Assembly: GCF_000331305.1 (NCBI RefSeq) | Contig: NZ_KB217480.1 | Span: 112,864-176,863, forward strand | Length of the DNA stretch: 64,000 bases | DNA from: Calothrix sp. PCC 7103 | GTDB lineage: Bacteria; Cyanobacteriota; Cyanobacteriia; Cyanobacteriales; Nostocaceae | Direction: 5' to 3' | Part shown: positions 24,069 to 34,054 of the stretch, piece after piece | Layout: each line of letters opens with the position of its first letter | Position numbering within the stretch: position 1 is the stretch's first letter | Notes under the pieces: model-generated | The model's input: the letters and a program-made list of their open reading frames with translations, nothing else | The model's database searches: none | What the model was told of the DNA's origin: nothing | Made by a program: the position numbers and the translations under genes

Positions 24069-25106
24069 ATGATTGACCTAACTCAAGGTGATATCCTTAA
24101 AGCCGATGCTGAGGCATTAGTTAACACAGTAAATTGTGTTGGTGTTATGGGACGTGGTATCGCACTGCAATTCAAGAAAGCTTTCGGTGAAAACTTCAAA
24201 GCTTATGAGGCTGCTTGTAAGTCTCATCAGGTACAACCTGGGAAGATGTTTGTATATGACCTTAATCGCTTATATAATCCACGCTTCATCATCAATTTCC
24301 CTACTAAACGTCACTGGAAAGGCAACAGTCGCATCGAAGACATAAAATCGGGACTTTTAGACCTGATAAATGTTGTTAAGAAGCAGCAAATTAGCTCTAT
24401 TGCAATTCCTCCTTTGGGTTGCGGGTTGGGTGGTTTGAACTGGTTAGAAGTGCGACCATTAATAGAACAAGCATTTGAGTCCTTACCAGAGGTAACTGTT
24501 CTTTTATATGAACCTACTGGGGCGCCCATCGCTACCGCAATGGTCAAAGAGAAAAAAGTACCTCAAATGACCGTTGGACGAGCAGCATTGCTGGGACTAA
24601 TGCGCCGCTACTTAGCAGCTGTTATGGATCCAACTGTAACTCTGCTAGAAGTGCATAAATTAATGTACTTCATACAAGAAGCAGGTGAACCTCTGCGTCT
24701 AAACTATAAAAAAGGTCCCTATGGTCCTTATGCTGAAAATTTACGGCATGTCCTCAGTTATATTGAAGGGCATTTTATCAGTGGATATGGTGATGCAGAA
24801 GATAGTCCAGATAAATCATTGGAGCTAAAACCTCATGCTTCTGAGCAAGCTGAAGCATTTTTAACCGAGCATGAGGTAACTCAGCAAAGGTTTTACCGTG
24901 TTACCAACCTAATAAAAGGCTTTGAAACCAGCTTCGGTATGGAGTTACTGTCTACTGTCCATTGGGTCGCAACGCGCGAAGAAGCTGCGACAGCATCCGA
25001 GGCAGTAATGAAAGTTCATGCTTGGAATAAACGCAAACAAATGTTTGAACCCCGTCATATCCATTTAGCATTGGAGCGACTGCGCTTCGGGGAATGGTTA
25101 GCTTAA
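24069..25106 (+). CDS. darG: DarG, macrodomain antitoxin of DarT
   Basis: The 345-residue antitoxin works in two ways: the N-terminal macrodomain (about 1-160) removes ADP-ribose from DNA, and the C-terminal domain binds and inhibits DarT. Macrodomain motifs: VNTVNCVGVMGRGIALQFK (about 18-36), YNPRFIINFPTKRHW (about 69-83) and IAIPPLGCGLGGLNW (about 112-126). The C-terminal domain has LLGLMRRYLAAVMD, EVHKLMYFIQEAGEPLRLNY and GPYGPYAENLRHVLSYIEGH. All parts look intact, so the module should be functional. It forms an operon with darT. Confidence 0.93.
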   Translation: MIDLTQGDILKADAEALVNTVNCVGVMGRGIALQFKKAFGENFKAYEAACKSHQVQPGKMFVYDLNRLYNPRFIINFPTKRHWKGNSRIEDIKSGLLDLINVVKKQQISSIAIPPLGCGLGGLNWLEVRPLIEQAFESLPEVTVLLYEPTGAPIATAMVKEKKVPQMTVGRAALLGLMRRYLAAVMDPTVTLLEVHKLMYFIQEAGEPLRLNYKKGPYGPYAENLRHVLSYIEGHFISGYGDAEDSPDKSLELKPHASEQAEAFLTEHEVTQQRFYRVTNLIKGFETSFGMELLSTVHWVATREEAATASEAVMKVHAWNKRKQMFEPRHIHLALERLRFGEWLA

Positions 25107-25285
25107 AGGCTAATAATTAAAATGTAATAAATTCAATTAAATTAAGCGCCTTACCGAATCGGACTTTCGTTTAATAGGCAGGAACGTGCCAATACGGGAA
25201 AGATGCCACTAATACCCTCTTTCAAGGGTTACAATCAATTTGGGAGGGACAGGCTTTCCTGCCTATCCCACTCCGCAGTTTAAAC

Positions 25286-25317
25286 AAAAAGCCCAGCCTC
25301 TACTTGAGAGACCAGGC
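25286..25317 (-). terminator. hsp20 terminator, copy 2
   Basis: Same 11-bp stem (GCCCAGCCTCT / AGAGACCAGGC on the plus strand) and T5 tail as at 19661. The preceding 25107-25285 contains no gene; it has short repeats of AGGAACGTGCC / GGCTTTCCTGCC type. Confidence 0.75.
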
Positions 25318-25352
25318 GCCAAATGTCACATTTTAACTAATTGCCGGATTAA

Positions 25353-25781
25353 TTACGCTCTTGCTTCCCCAAGGTTTACTTTGACTACCTTGGTCTTCTC
25401 TGCTTCTGACTTAGGTAGTGTCAAGTTTAAAATACCGTCTTTGTATTCTGCTGTTACGGCAGTGTTTTGAATACGCGCGCGTAGGGGAATTACACGTTGG
25501 AACTTACCATAGTAAAATTCGCTTCTGGTTCTGCCGTTTTCTTCAGTCTTACTTTCTGTCTTACGTTCAGCAACTACTTTAACAGCGTTTTCGGTAACTT
25601 CAATGTCTACATCTTTGGCATCAACACCAGGTAATTCTAGTTTAAGATGTACTGCTTCTTCGGTTTCATGTAGTTCAGCAGCGGGAGTTTTAAATGTCGG
25701 CGCCGAGACTTCTTGAAACAATGAATCTAACTGGCGAGAAATTGCGTTCATGTCATTCCAAGGATTATAACGTACTAACAT
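25353..25781 (-). CDS. hsp20: Hsp20 small heat-shock protein, copy 2
   Basis: 142 residues (MLVRYNPWNDMNAISRQLDS). The alpha-crystallin domain is almost the same as in copy 1, with about a dozen scattered substitutions concentrated in the N-terminal arm (QEVSAPTFKTPAAELHETEE) and in KTESKTEENGRTR. Ribosome site GAGGAG is upstream of the ATG at 25781. Downstream terminator and upstream promoter are also duplicated, so a block of about 0.65 kb was copied. The two copies face the same way and flank the third protease module and darTG. Confidence 0.93.
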   Translation of the reverse strand: MLVRYNPWNDMNAISRQLDSLFQEVSAPTFKTPAAELHETEEAVHLKLELPGVDAKDVDIEVTENAVKVVAERKTESKTEENGRTRSEFYYGKFQRVIPLRARIQNTAVTAEYKDGILNLTLPKSEAEKTKVVKVNLGEARA

Positions 25782-25843
25782 TTTGTGTTGCTCCTCTTCA
25801 AGAAGGTTTGATTAATTAGTTCTGTATATCGTTTCGTTATGTC

Positions 25844-25876
25844 CTTATAGTAATAAACGTTGAAACGCTTGCAAAT
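25844..25876 (-). promoter_or_regulatory. Promoter of hsp20 copy 2
   Basis: TTGCAA, 17 bp, ACTATA on the minus strand, with CGTTTCAA in the spacer, as in copy 1. Conservation of this block between two diverged coding copies supports its being the functional promoter. Confidence 0.55.
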
Positions 25877-26041
25877 ACGGTTTATATCACTTTTATATTA
25901 ATGAAAACCGACCATTATTAATGGCATATTTAGAAGTAGTGTTAATACGATAAATTAAGGTACGGTAAACTCAACACCACCTGAAAAACGGCGCCTCTTT
26001 TAGTTCATTCTTTATATTCATAGATTTACTGACCTGCTCTA

Positions 26042-27340
<1,299 letters not shown>

Positions 27341-27522
27341 TATATATGTTGTAGAAACGCTAACTGTTTATTACTCGTTGAATACGTAAAGTCATCGCGG
27401 GTTGGTAGTCCACCACCTTTCTTTGTACCAAATGGGGGGTTAGTTAGGGTAAGCGCACCTTAAAGTGTCACACTCTATATTGACAATACAAAGCTTTACG
27501 GTCAAACTTACTCGATAACTTA

Positions 27523-27613
27523 TACCATTTTAATACGAAGCTGCACATAATCAATTGGCTTTAAGCCTTGCTATATAAGCATAGTTTCTATGCAGCTTCA
27601 CAAAAAATTGGTA
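27523..27613. mobile_element. 91-bp MITE, copy 2
   Basis: Same length and nearly the same sequence as 8868-8958; differences are confined to the centre (for example CAATTGGC for CAATTGCC). TACC and GGTA form the two ends. It lies in the gap between the hsdM and primase remnants. Confidence 0.75.
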
Positions 27614-27773
27614 TTACATCAACAAGTCGAGAGTATGCAGCATGATAACTTTGTAATACGTCCTCTGTTTTTTCTCCTATACTATTTTTATTAAAAGGTT
27701 GTCAGTGTTGTCAGAATGCTTACTATGACAAGATTACAAGTTGTCAGGTAACGTTGTCTTCGAGGCGCCAGTT
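27614..27773. other. Gap with short direct repeats
   Basis: TTGTCAG occurs at about 27700, 27711 and 27741, with CTGTCAG at 27784, on the same strand next to the 3' end of the primase gene. Clustered short direct repeats beside a replication gene can be iterons, but these are too few and irregular for a firm call. Confidence 0.25.
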
Positions 27774-29890
27774 TTAAATTAGGCTGTCAGATATTTGTTT
27801 TTCCCCATCATGTCGTAGTCGAATACCTTTAAATCCCCTTGTTCCATTATTATTACGGTGACGATGGACATATTTGTAGCCCAATACTTTTTGACATAAG
27901 TCTTCTAAATCGGGGGCAAAATTATTTAGTCCCTTTGCTGCATGTCCTTAGCCTCGACAATAATGATGGTAGGAACCAAATAGTGTACTGACATACGGAT
28001 TGTAATCTTTATCTTTCCACTCATCTTTATTCTTACCAACTTGAGTAAATGCGGTTTCATCAAACACTATGCACTCTTCAACCCATACTGCTATTGAATC
28101 TTGACGTACTGCTACTTCCCAAAATGCGGGTGTCACCCCACCACTTGCACTATGTTGGTCACGCAATACCCTATCTATACTGCTAATGGGTAGAATATAA
28201 ACTTTGTCATGCTGAACGAAACGTAGTGCAGTGAAGCATCTTAGAGATTCTAGCCTGCGGCAAATGCTCCGCCGGAGCGCTACGCGACTAATGACATTTC
28301 TTACCCGTGTTAAGTATATTTCGTCATTCGTAATAGATAGTAAGTAACGTGTAAATGCGGCTATTTCTGGTATAAATTTGACCATCAAGTTTTGTTGTGC
28401 TTGGGGTTGAAAGTTCATGTGTACAACGCGCGCGCGACGTTTGAACCAGCTACCTGCACCGTACAAAGCGGGACTATTGGCAGTTACAATTGATAAACCA
28501 GTGTAGTTAAAGTTGAATCCATCTTTGTATAAACGTTTGGCTGATACCGCTTCACCACCAGTAATATTTTTAAAATTCGACAATTCGCGAACAACTTTGT
28601 CTTGGTCGGGGAATATTGCTAACCGCTTACCGCAAAGTCGTGCGGTTTCGTCCTTCGGACAAACTACCCTTCGGGAAAACTTCGTTTACGTTAACATTCT
28701 TATTTTCCAACCCTGTTAATGTGCCACTCCAGGTATTTTGTTCACCAACTACGTGTTTAAGTAACTCGCAGTACGTACCTTTCCCGGCGCCACCACTACC
28801 CAATAAATAAAGGAATACTTGTAAATCGGAACGTCCACGAATTACCGCTGCTACAAATATCAGTAATATTGATAGTGATTGTGTATCACCTTGAGTAGCT
28901 TCATGCAATCAACTACGAATATCCCAATCTGAAACTACTTGTGTTTGATAGCAACGGGGTAAACACCACGTCAACTTATTTCCTGGTGAATGATTTTCGC
29001 TCTTTACCAGTAACAATATCAACCACACCATCCTCAAATGGCAAAATACCTTCACGCTCAACCCAACTAAACGTAACCAGGCGCCGACTTAAAAACTTAC
29101 GTATATTGGTAATATACGAATCTGTACCGTAACCTTTAATACCTTTTGATTCGAGAGTAGTTTGAATTAATGTTTCAATAAAATGGTCGGTGACAGGCGC
29201 CCAAATACCATCAATTTTGTGGGAAAAAACCATCCAAGTCTTATGCTCATCATTCCACAGCAGCTTGAGAAGGTAGTGGGATGCAATGTCAGCCGCTAGT
29301 ATATCAGCTTCGGGAATTTTGTTAGCTTGTTTACTACGTAGATGTGTACTATTAAATTGTTTCTCTAATTTTGCAATTGCTATTGCATAAGCCGAATTGA
29401 ACGCGCCGCTACCTTCTTGCATAACCAAGTCATCCAATCCTTTAACATCATTCTCTTTCCAGATGATATCTATATAATGACAGTTAGCGGCATCGAGTGC
29501 AGCACGCAACTTCTTTTTACCAGACGATACAGCAATTTTAGCCGTTTGTTTTTCATCGCGGTCAAACGCAAACAACCATTTGGTATCTTCACTCGCAAAG
29601 CGTTGCAAGTCGGGTATAAGTAATGGTTCAATTTTATTACCGTGCTTATCCTTATTAATGGCGCCACATGTGCATCCATATAATGCAATCGTGATGTAGC
29701 CAAGCGATAATGCACACAATCCCTTCTTACCACCCTCAGTTATAATACGTGGCACATCAATTGATGCACACCATTCCCAAAAACTACCAGTTTCCGGTAC
29801 ATAAATACCATAGTTTGAAGTAATGCGTTTCCTAATTATAGGTGGAATAGGTGGAAGGAATGCTCTATCTCCGTTATTAGTTGGCGCCAA
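27774..29890 (-). pseudogene. DUF3854/D5-type plasmid primase-helicase, multiply broken
   Basis: Large proteins of this type combine a primase-associated TOPRIM-like domain with a superfamily 3 helicase for plasmid replication. The 28976-29890 part has WEWCASIDVPRIITEGGKKG, LCALSLGYITIALYGC, LLIPDLQRFA and WLFAFDRDEKQT (TOPRIM-like). The 28627-28908 part has the Walker A motif GSGGAGKGTYCELL. The 27948-28583 part has LSIVTANSPAL and RARVVHMNFQ (sensor region). After an in-frame TAA at 27948 the end continues GLNNFAPDLEDLCQKVLGY to 27774. Lesions: a frameshift near 28995, a TGA near 28910, short palindromic repeats inserted at about 28624-28690 and 28205-28300, and the TAA. The 5' end is lost at the GGCGCC at 29883. 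Confidence 0.8.
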
Positions 29891-29977
29891 GTAAGGTAAG
29901 GTCGCTCAAAGCTTAGTGATAGCGTAAGGTGTATTACTGCGATGAAATAATAGTGTTTTTTACGACCCACCTTACTT
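29889..29977. mobile_element. 89-bp MITE-like inverted-repeat element
   Basis: AAGTAAGGTAAGGTCG (29889-29904) and CGACCCACCTTACTT (29963-29977) are inverted with two mismatches. The element abuts the truncated 5' end of the primase remnant. No coding capacity. Confidence 0.5.
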
Positions 29978-30266
29978 TTCAAATCGTTGGTGCATAATTC
30001 CACATGGATGGCGCCTACGATAATGTAGCGAATAAGGTATATAGTTATGTCTACATTTGGCTGCATGAGTCAATTTTACCTTGATTGGTTCGCAAGAATC
30101 AGCACCAAAAGAATCTATATCTCTATCTTTGGGTATATTGACAAAACTTAATATTCTTAATTTGTTACTATTTTTTACCGATAATTGTCGTGCAATGCAT
30201 AAGTTGCTTTTGTTTACACCCATGTATTAAAAGACCGATAAAAGAAGTTAATGAGGTAAATTATCC
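29978..30266. other. Intergenic region before the caspase island
   Basis: A minus-strand frame of 83 codons (29972-30223, MGVNKSNLCIARQLSVKNSN) is the only notable frame. It has no recognisable domain and reads into the MITE, so it may be the truncated start of a lost gene. The region must contain the promoter of the caspase-lipase gene. The last GGCGCC of the dense left part is at 30009. Confidence 0.3.
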
Positions 30267-33200
30267 ATGACTAAAAATATTTACGCTTTACTGGTTGGTA
30301 TTGACAACTATCATCCTGCTTCAGGAATTACTCCCTTAAATGGTTGCGTGAACGATATTGATGCCGTAGAAGAATATCTACAAAAGAGAGTTGCTGCTGA
30401 TGGCAAGTGGGAAGTTAAACCTTTGATACTCAAAAATCAAGATGCAACTCGCTCGGAAATTATTAACGGTTTTCAGGAGTGGTTATGTCAGGCTAACAGT
30501 GATGATGTAGCTCTATTTTATTACGCAGGTCATGGTTCTCATGAAGCAACTCCTTCAGAATTTTGGCATATTGAGCAAGACCGTCAACATGAAACAATAG
30601 TCTGCTATGATAGCCGCACAGAAAATGTGTTGGATTTAGCTGATAAAGAATTGGGGTATTTAATCTCCAAAGTGGCACAGAAAAATCCACATCTCATGGT
30701 TATTATGGATTGCTGTCACTCGGCTACAGGTACAAGAGACCCAGAAACAATAGTGCGTCAGGCGTCAATAAATGCAAAACCGCGAACTTTAGAAAGCTTT
30801 ATTTTTGCTCAAGATAAAACTGCATTAGACCAATTGTTAAATAATCAGAAGACAGAAGATGTTGAGTGGCTAAAAGCAAGGCATATTGCCCTCTCTGCTT
30901 GCCGAGCCGACCAATTAGCAGGCGAATTAAAAGATAAAAAAAGAGGACTGTTTTCTTATTTTCTGTTAGAAACGCTACAAAAAACTAATGGAAACTTGAC
31001 ATATCAAGATTTATTAAGAAGTGTTAACGCTTTAGTCAGTGGCAGATCTCAAAAGGGGCAATCGCCGCAAGTAGAAGCGATTGACAAAGATGATTTAAAT
31101 CAACCTTTCTTAGGTGGTGCTATTAGTACACGTCCTCCTTACTTCACTTTAGCATTTAACAAGCAGAAATATAACAAGTGGATAATTAAAGGCGGCGCCG
31201 TACACGGTATTCCCAAACCGGGTGCAGTCGGAAATACCTTATTAGCAATTTTTCCAAAAGGAAGTACAACAGAGTCTTTGCGCCAATTGTCTAATAAGTT
31301 AGCAGTAGCACAAGTAACTCAGGTATTACCACAAGAAAGCGTAGTGGAAATAACAGAAGATCTTGATAAATTATCCGAGGATGAGAGTTATTGGGCAATT
31401 GTTACCAGTTTACCAATCGAACCATTAAAGGTGTATATTCAGGGTGAAGAAAAAGGCATAGATTTGGCAATTCAGGTATTGAAAACAGCAAGTTTTGGGG
31501 AAAAACCGTCTTTGTTTGTTAAGCCAGTTGAATCAGCAAATGATGCAGAATATTTCCTCATTGCCCGCGATAGTCAATACTGGATTACTCAACAAGATAA
31601 GCGTCCTCTAATTGCTCCCGTACCGGAAAAACCAGACGATAATGGTTACACCACAGAACAAGCGGAGGAAACTATTTTACGTTTAGAATCTATTGCTCGT
31701 TGGGATAATATTCTTGAATTAGAAAGTCCATCGACTAGTCAAATTAAGTCAGAAGATATTGAGATAGAAATTATTGTTTTGGATGGCAAAGAATCATCTT
31801 CATCTAAATCTGATATACGTTTAGAGTACATCTATGATGAAAATTATCAGGATGAAGATACTGGTGAACATTGGAAACCAGCTAGTTTTCAAATACAACT
31901 GACAAACCACAGCCAAAAAACATTATATTGCAATGTTCTAGTCCTATCAGAAAATTACGAAGTCAGTCTACCTTTGTTTCCAGAGGAAAATAGTTTTCAA
32001 TTAGCACCAAAAGGCTCAGAAGCAGGAGTAACACGTTGCACGGACGAATTAGATATATATATTCCTCAAGAATATTTAAAGCAGGGAATTACTGAGTACA
32101 AAGATATATTCAAATTAATTGTCAGTACTTCCGAGTTTGATGCTAGCGTGCTGAAGCAAGATGGATTTAATCCTCCACCATCTTCAACTCGTTCTGTCGG
32201 TTCCCTAGGTATTTTAGATAGTTTGATGGAGCAAGTAAATTCTCGTCAAATTAAGAAGAGGTCTGGGGGAAATTATGATGATTGGATGACTAAGGAAGTT
32301 ACGCTGACTTACGTGCGTCCACAAGATGCCAAGCAGATAAAGCAAGGTGAAAGCACTGACTTACTTGATGATGTAGTAGTGGTACAACCTCATCCTAGTT
32401 TACAGGCAAAGGTGAACCTGACCACTGTCCCGCAAGTTACCAGAGATATAACGAACCCAGTTTTACCACCTATTTTAACGCAAGACCCAACCGTATCCCA
32501 ACCTCTCCAATTTACCACTAGTAGAGGTAGCGACCCAGGACTAAGTGTTTTAGAGTTAACAGAAGTGCAAAATCATACATCTGTTACACCAGAAACACCG
32601 CTCAAAATACTAGTAAATACAACTTTGGCAGAAAATGAACACATCTTACCATTAGCTTACGACGGTGAGTTTTACCTTCCTTTAGGTCGAGCAGTCAAAA
32701 CTCTTGATGGCAAAACAGAAATTCGTTTAGAAAGTTTACCTAGCTCAACAAATAGTAGCCGTAGTCTATCTGGTTCAGTTAAAATTTTATTCCAAAAGCT
32801 GACAACTCAAACACTAGGCGGCACTTTTGATGAATATCCAATTTTAGCTATAGCTAATGTTGGCGAAGATGGCAAACTAATTGCTAATCCAGAAAATAAA
32901 AAGCCAGAAAATGTTAGAGCAAAAGTTGCCCAATCTCAGAAAATCTTACTTTACATTCATGGTATTATAGGTGATACCGAAAGCCTAATTGGCAGCGTTC
33001 AACAAGCAAAAATTGGAGAACAACCAATTAACGAAATATATGATTTAGTGTTGACTTTTGATTATGAAAATCTCAACACTAGAATTGAGGAAAATGCTCA
33101 TGATTTACGCCAAAGCTTAGAAGCAGTTGGTTTGTCAGCAAACCACGGCAAAGAATTGCATATTATAGCCCACTCAATGGGTGGTTTAATTTCACGTTGG

Positions 33201-33800
33201 TTTATTGAGCGTGAGGGTGGAAATAAAATTGTTCAACATTTAATAATGCTAGGTACACCCAATGCGGGTTCTCCTTGGTCAAAAGTACAAGATTTAGCTT
33301 TTGCACTTCTTGGCATGGGGTTAAATCAACTTTCAACCATTGCCCCACCTATAACAATATTAGCCAAATTAGTAGAATTTTTGGAAGCCAACGATAATTC
33401 TCTGGAACAAATGCAACCAAACTGTAAATTTCTGCAAGAAATAGCAAAAAATCCAGACCCTCACGTTCCTTACACGATTATTGCTGGTGACAGGTCGTTA
33501 AGCACAGTATCACAAACAGACATGGAAAAGCAAAATACTGTATTGCGAAACCTAATGCAGAAATTATTCCCTCATGTTATCAAAAACGCACTCAATAATA
33601 CAGTCAATAGCACACTCGATATGGTCTTTTTTGACCAACCTAACGATATTGCAGTAACTTTAGATAGCATTAAGAGTGTGGACTCCAACCGCTCACCTCA
33701 ACCCAAAATATTACCAGATGTTGCCTGCGACCATCTCAGCTACTTTACTCATCCTGCTGGTTTAGAAGCGCTTGCCAAAGCACTTGAGTCAATTTCGTAA
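30267..33800 (+). CDS. Caspase-like protease fused to an alpha/beta hydrolase (lipase-like)
   Basis: 1177 residues. N-terminal C14 caspase-type (metacaspase/orthocaspase) domain, about 1-285, with the histidine in FYYAGHGSHE (about 88) and the cysteine in VIMDCCHSATG (about 150). A long middle region (about 300-870) has beta-sandwich-like segments (KTLYCNVLVLSENYEVSLPL). The C-terminal alpha/beta hydrolase, about 890-1177, has KILLYIHGIIGD (oxyanion part), LHIIAHSMGGLISRW (nucleophile elbow AHSMG, about 968) and LIMLGTPNAGSPWS. Catalytic residues of both enzymes are present. There is no membrane segment. It is a separate transcription unit, closed by the hairpin at 33810. I infer that proteolysis and lipid hydrolysis are combined in one death effector. 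Confidence 0.88.
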   Translation: MTKNIYALLVGIDNYHPASGITPLNGCVNDIDAVEEYLQKRVAADGKWEVKPLILKNQDATRSEIINGFQEWLCQANSDDVALFYYAGHGSHEATPSEFWHIEQDRQHETIVCYDSRTENVLDLADKELGYLISKVAQKNPHLMVIMDCCHSATGTRDPETIVRQASINAKPRTLESFIFAQDKTALDQLLNNQKTEDVEWLKARHIALSACRADQLAGELKDKKRGLFSYFLLETLQKTNGNLTYQDLLRSVNALVSGRSQKGQSPQVEAIDKDDLNQPFLGGAISTRPPYFTLAFNKQKYNKWIIKGGAVHGIPKPGAVGNTLLAIFPKGSTTESLRQLSNKLAVAQVTQVLPQESVVEITEDLDKLSEDESYWAIVTSLPIEPLKVYIQGEEKGIDLAIQVLKTASFGEKPSLFVKPVESANDAEYFLIARDSQYWITQQDKRPLIAPVPEKPDDNGYTTEQAEETILRLESIARWDNILELESPSTSQIKSEDIEIEIIVLDGKESSSSKSDIRLEYIYDENYQDEDTGEHWKPASFQIQLTNHSQKTLYCNVLVLSENYEVSLPLFPEENSFQLAPKGSEAGVTRCTDELDIYIPQEYLKQGITEYKDIFKLIVSTSEFDASVLKQDGFNPPPSSTRSVGSLGILDSLMEQVNSRQIKKRSGGNYDDWMTKEVTLTYVRPQDAKQIKQGESTDLLDDVVVVQPHPSLQAKVNLTTVPQVTRDITNPVLPPILTQDPTVSQPLQFTTSRGSDPGLSVLELTEVQNHTSVTPETPLKILVNTTLAENEHILPLAYDGEFYLPLGRAVKTLDGKTEIRLESLPSSTNSSRSLSGSVKILFQKLTTQTLGGTFDEYPILAIANVGEDGKLIANPENKKPENVRAKVAQSQKILLYIHGIIGDTESLIGSVQQAKIGEQPINEIYDLVLTFDYENLNTRIEENAHDLRQSLEAVGLSANHGKELHIIAHSMGGLISRWFIEREGGNKIVQHLIMLGTPNAGSPWSKVQDLAFALLGMGLNQLSTIAPPITILAKLVEFLEANDNSLEQMQPNCKFLQEIAKNPDPHVPYTIIAGDRSLSTVSQTDMEKQNTVLRNLMQKLFPHVIKNALNNTVNSTLDMVFFDQPNDIAVTLDSIKSVDSNRSPQPKILPDVACDHLSYFTHPAGLEALAKALESIS

Positions 33801-33809
33801 ACAATGCAC

Positions 33810-33831
33810 GCCAGGGTTTTTAAACCCTGGC
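33810..33831. terminator. Perfect palindrome after the caspase-lipase gene
   Basis: GCCAGGGTTT and AAACCCTGGC with a 2-nt loop, 10 bp after the stop. There is no U-rich tail, so termination would depend on the stem alone. The remaining gap to 34054 is AT-rich with a run of A near 33950 and holds no gene. Confidence 0.5.
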
Positions 33832-34054
33832 AAGACAAATATTTAATTGCTCACTAGAAATACTTGGGTGATGATTACGCTTAATGCCAGTGTTGTAAAA
33901 AATTATAAATCATCTAACTAAGTAAGTGGGCGTTAAAAAACACAACTAAATTAAAAAAAATAAATCGCTAAAAAGCTTATCCCTAAAGCGTTTAAGGCAC
34001 TTTACATAAGTTTACATAGTTGACTTTAATTGTACCTACCTACTTACACCTACC

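Noticed and set aside
27690-27790. TTGTCAG repeats as replication iterons
   Set aside because: Only three or four short copies with irregular spacing; not enough for an origin call.
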